A stretch of 64,000 bases of DNA, from contig NZ_FOET01000004.1 in assembly GCF_900110735.1 (NCBI RefSeq), positions 248,001-312,000 on the forward strand. Reading direction: 5' to 3'. The notes below the pieces were generated by a model, which ran no database searches, was not told the DNA's origin, and saw only the letters and a list, made by a program, of their open reading frames with translations. The stretch comes from Streptomyces radiopugnans. Lineage in GTDB: Bacteria; Actinomycetota; Actinomycetes; Streptomycetales; Streptomycetaceae. How positions within the stretch are numbered: the stretch's first letter is position 1; each line of letters begins with the position of its first letter. A program made the position numbers and the translations under genes. Shown here in pieces: positions 63,093 to 64,000 of the stretch.

Positions 63093-64000
63093 GTGACGGT
63101 TACGGGGACCACTTCCGGCGAAGACGGGGACCGGGGCGGGGACGAGGCGGGGCAGGGCGCGGAGCCGGGCGCCGGGCGCGGCGGGGGTGCGGCGTGGGGG
63201 CTGCTGCTCCCCGTCTCCTCGGCCCCGCCCCGGCAGCGCGGGCGCGCGCTCCAGGCCCGGCTGCGCGAGGCGGTGCGCTCGGGTCGGCTGGCGCCCGGCG
63301 CCCGGCTGCCCTCCAGCCGCGAACTCGCCGCCGACCTGGGGGTTTCCCGGGGCCTGGTCACCGAGGCGTACGAGCAGCTGACCGCCGAGGGCTATCTCAC
63401 CAGCAGCCGGGGTTCGGGCACCTGGGTGGGCAGCGCCGTGCGCGACGCCCCGGCGGGTGCCCCGCCCGCCGGGGAGCGTACGGCACTGCCGGCCGTGGAC
63501 TTCCGGCCCGGCTCCCCCGACCCGGCACTGTTCCCGCGTACCGCCTGGGCCGCCGCCCACCGCAGGGCGCTGGCCGGCCTGCCGCACAACGCCCTGGGCT
63601 ACCCCGATCCGCGCGGGCTGCCCGAACTGCGGTCCGCGGTGGCCGCCCTGCTGACTCGGCGGCGCGGGGTGGCCGCCGATCCCGGGCGGGTGGTGATCTG
63701 CTCGGGCGTGGCGCAGGCGATGACGCTCCTGGCCCTCACCCTGAACGAACGCGGGAGGTGGACGGTGGCGGTGGAGGCTCCGGGAAGCTTCGAACACGCG
63801 GCGCTGTTCGCGGCGGCCGGGCTGCGCACCGTGCCGGTCGGCATGGACGCGGAGGGACTGCTCCCCGGGGAGCTGGCGGCCTCGGGAGCGCGGGCCGCGG
63901 TGCTCACCCCCTCACACCAGTTCCCGTCCGGCATCGCCTACTCCGCCGCTCGCCGCTCGGCGCTGCTGGCCTGGGCCCGCGACGTGGACGGGCTGCTGGT
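63093..64000 (+). CDS. MocR/PdxR-type regulator, cut by the window end
   Basis: The first 302 or so residues of a MocR protein: a Gly/Asp-rich N-terminus, a GntR winged helix (about 45-115, LQARLREAVRSGRLAPGARL, then LAADLGVSRGLVTEAYEQLT), a linker, and the start of the class I aminotransferase-like PLP domain (FRPGSPDPALFPRTAW, LGYPDPRGLPELRSAVAALL, ICSGVAQAMTLLALTL). The PLP lysine lies beyond the end. GTG start. It faces the DMT exporter and may control it or a PLP-related pathway. Repeated GGTCC (63070 and 63082) lies in the 47-base gap and may be its site. Confidence 0.9.
   Translation, partial: MTVTGTTSGEDGDRGGDEAGQGAEPGAGRGGGAAWGLLLPVSSAPPRQRGRALQARLREAVRSGRLAPGARLPSSRELAADLGVSRGLVTEAYEQLTAEGYLTSSRGSGTWVGSAVRDAPAGAPPAGERTALPAVDFRPGSPDPALFPRTAWAAAHRRALAGLPHNALGYPDPRGLPELRSAVAALLTRRRGVAADPGRVVICSGVAQAMTLLALTLNERGRWTVAVEAPGSFEHAALFAAAGLRTVPVGMDAEGLLPGELAASGARAAVLTPSHQFPSGIAYSAARRSALLAWARDVDGLL

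Overview
This window reads as chromosomal DNA of a Streptomyces-like actinomycete. GC content is very high with strong third-position GC bias, GTG and TTG starts are common, and the gene content is typical of the genus: Streptomyces subtilisin inhibitor, GH19 chitinase with a CBM5/12 module, GH115 alpha-glucuronidase, a WhiJ-type XRE/ATPase pair, DUF397-free DUF5753 regulator, SGNH esterase beside purB, CtaG, MurT/GatD and many small conserved membrane proteins. I found no tRNA or rRNA genes, insertion sequences, prophage modules, CRISPR arrays or replication origins.

Layout. 1-4.1 kb: a Gly-rich-tailed membrane protein, then a DrrAB-like ABC exporter divergent from a TetR regulator across two matching operators. 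4.2-12 kb: GH13 alpha-glucosidase, DedA protein, HAD phosphatase, esterase, a CYP152-type P450, a PNK-like kinase, DUF1360 membrane protein and two small conserved proteins, one resembling a tyrosine-recombinase fragment. 12-21 kb: secreted polysaccharide degradation (GH19 chitinase, GH115 glucuronidase), DUF4235 protein, catalase and a lipoprotein. 21-27 kb: a duplicated Cys-motif protein, GCS2-family ligase, topoisomerase IB, a membrane-anchored protein, and the XRE/HATPase regulatory pair. 27-34.5 kb: aldehyde dehydrogenase, epimerase, an NlpC/P60 wall hydrolase under a c-di-AMP (ydaO) riboswitch, an RHH/Doc-like toxin-antitoxin pair, acyl-CoA dehydrogenase divergent from TetR, and peptide deformylase. 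35-41.7 kb: the murT-gatD peptidoglycan amidation operon, ctaG, a 53-residue membrane protein, the subtilisin inhibitor, argG and a PlsC acyltransferase. 41.8-48.6 kb: orphan Phd antitoxin divergent from a ClpP, then bioF divergent from bioB-bioA-bioD. 48.6-57.6 kb: methyltransferase, orphan ABC ATPase, F420-type oxidoreductase, GNAT, two coupled CNNM/CBS membrane proteins, SGNH esterase, purB and mug. 57.6-64 kb: orphan ABC-2 permease next to a deleted two-component system, ROK and GntR regulators, an SDR, a DMT exporter and a MocR regulator cut by the window end.

The genes are mostly housekeeping or conserved accessory functions. The clearest working units are murT-gatD, the biotin cluster (bioF, bioB, bioA, bioD cover the last four steps) and the coupled CNNM pair. 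The most notable signals are regulatory: the riboswitch with an upstream Crp-like palindrome, several operators with exact 9- or 21-bp periodicity, a DasR-like palindrome lying on a -35 box, and TTCCGGAA palindromes before the glucuronidase gene. Notable protein-level signals are a P450 with the residues of the alkene-forming enzyme OleT, a Doc-like protein lacking the catalytic His, an acyl-CoA dehydrogenase carrying an in-frame repeat insertion, a Cys-rich BioB tail, an inhibitor with Asn at P1, and a histidine kinase/response regulator deletion scar. No single unmistakable new system is visible; these are the best leads.
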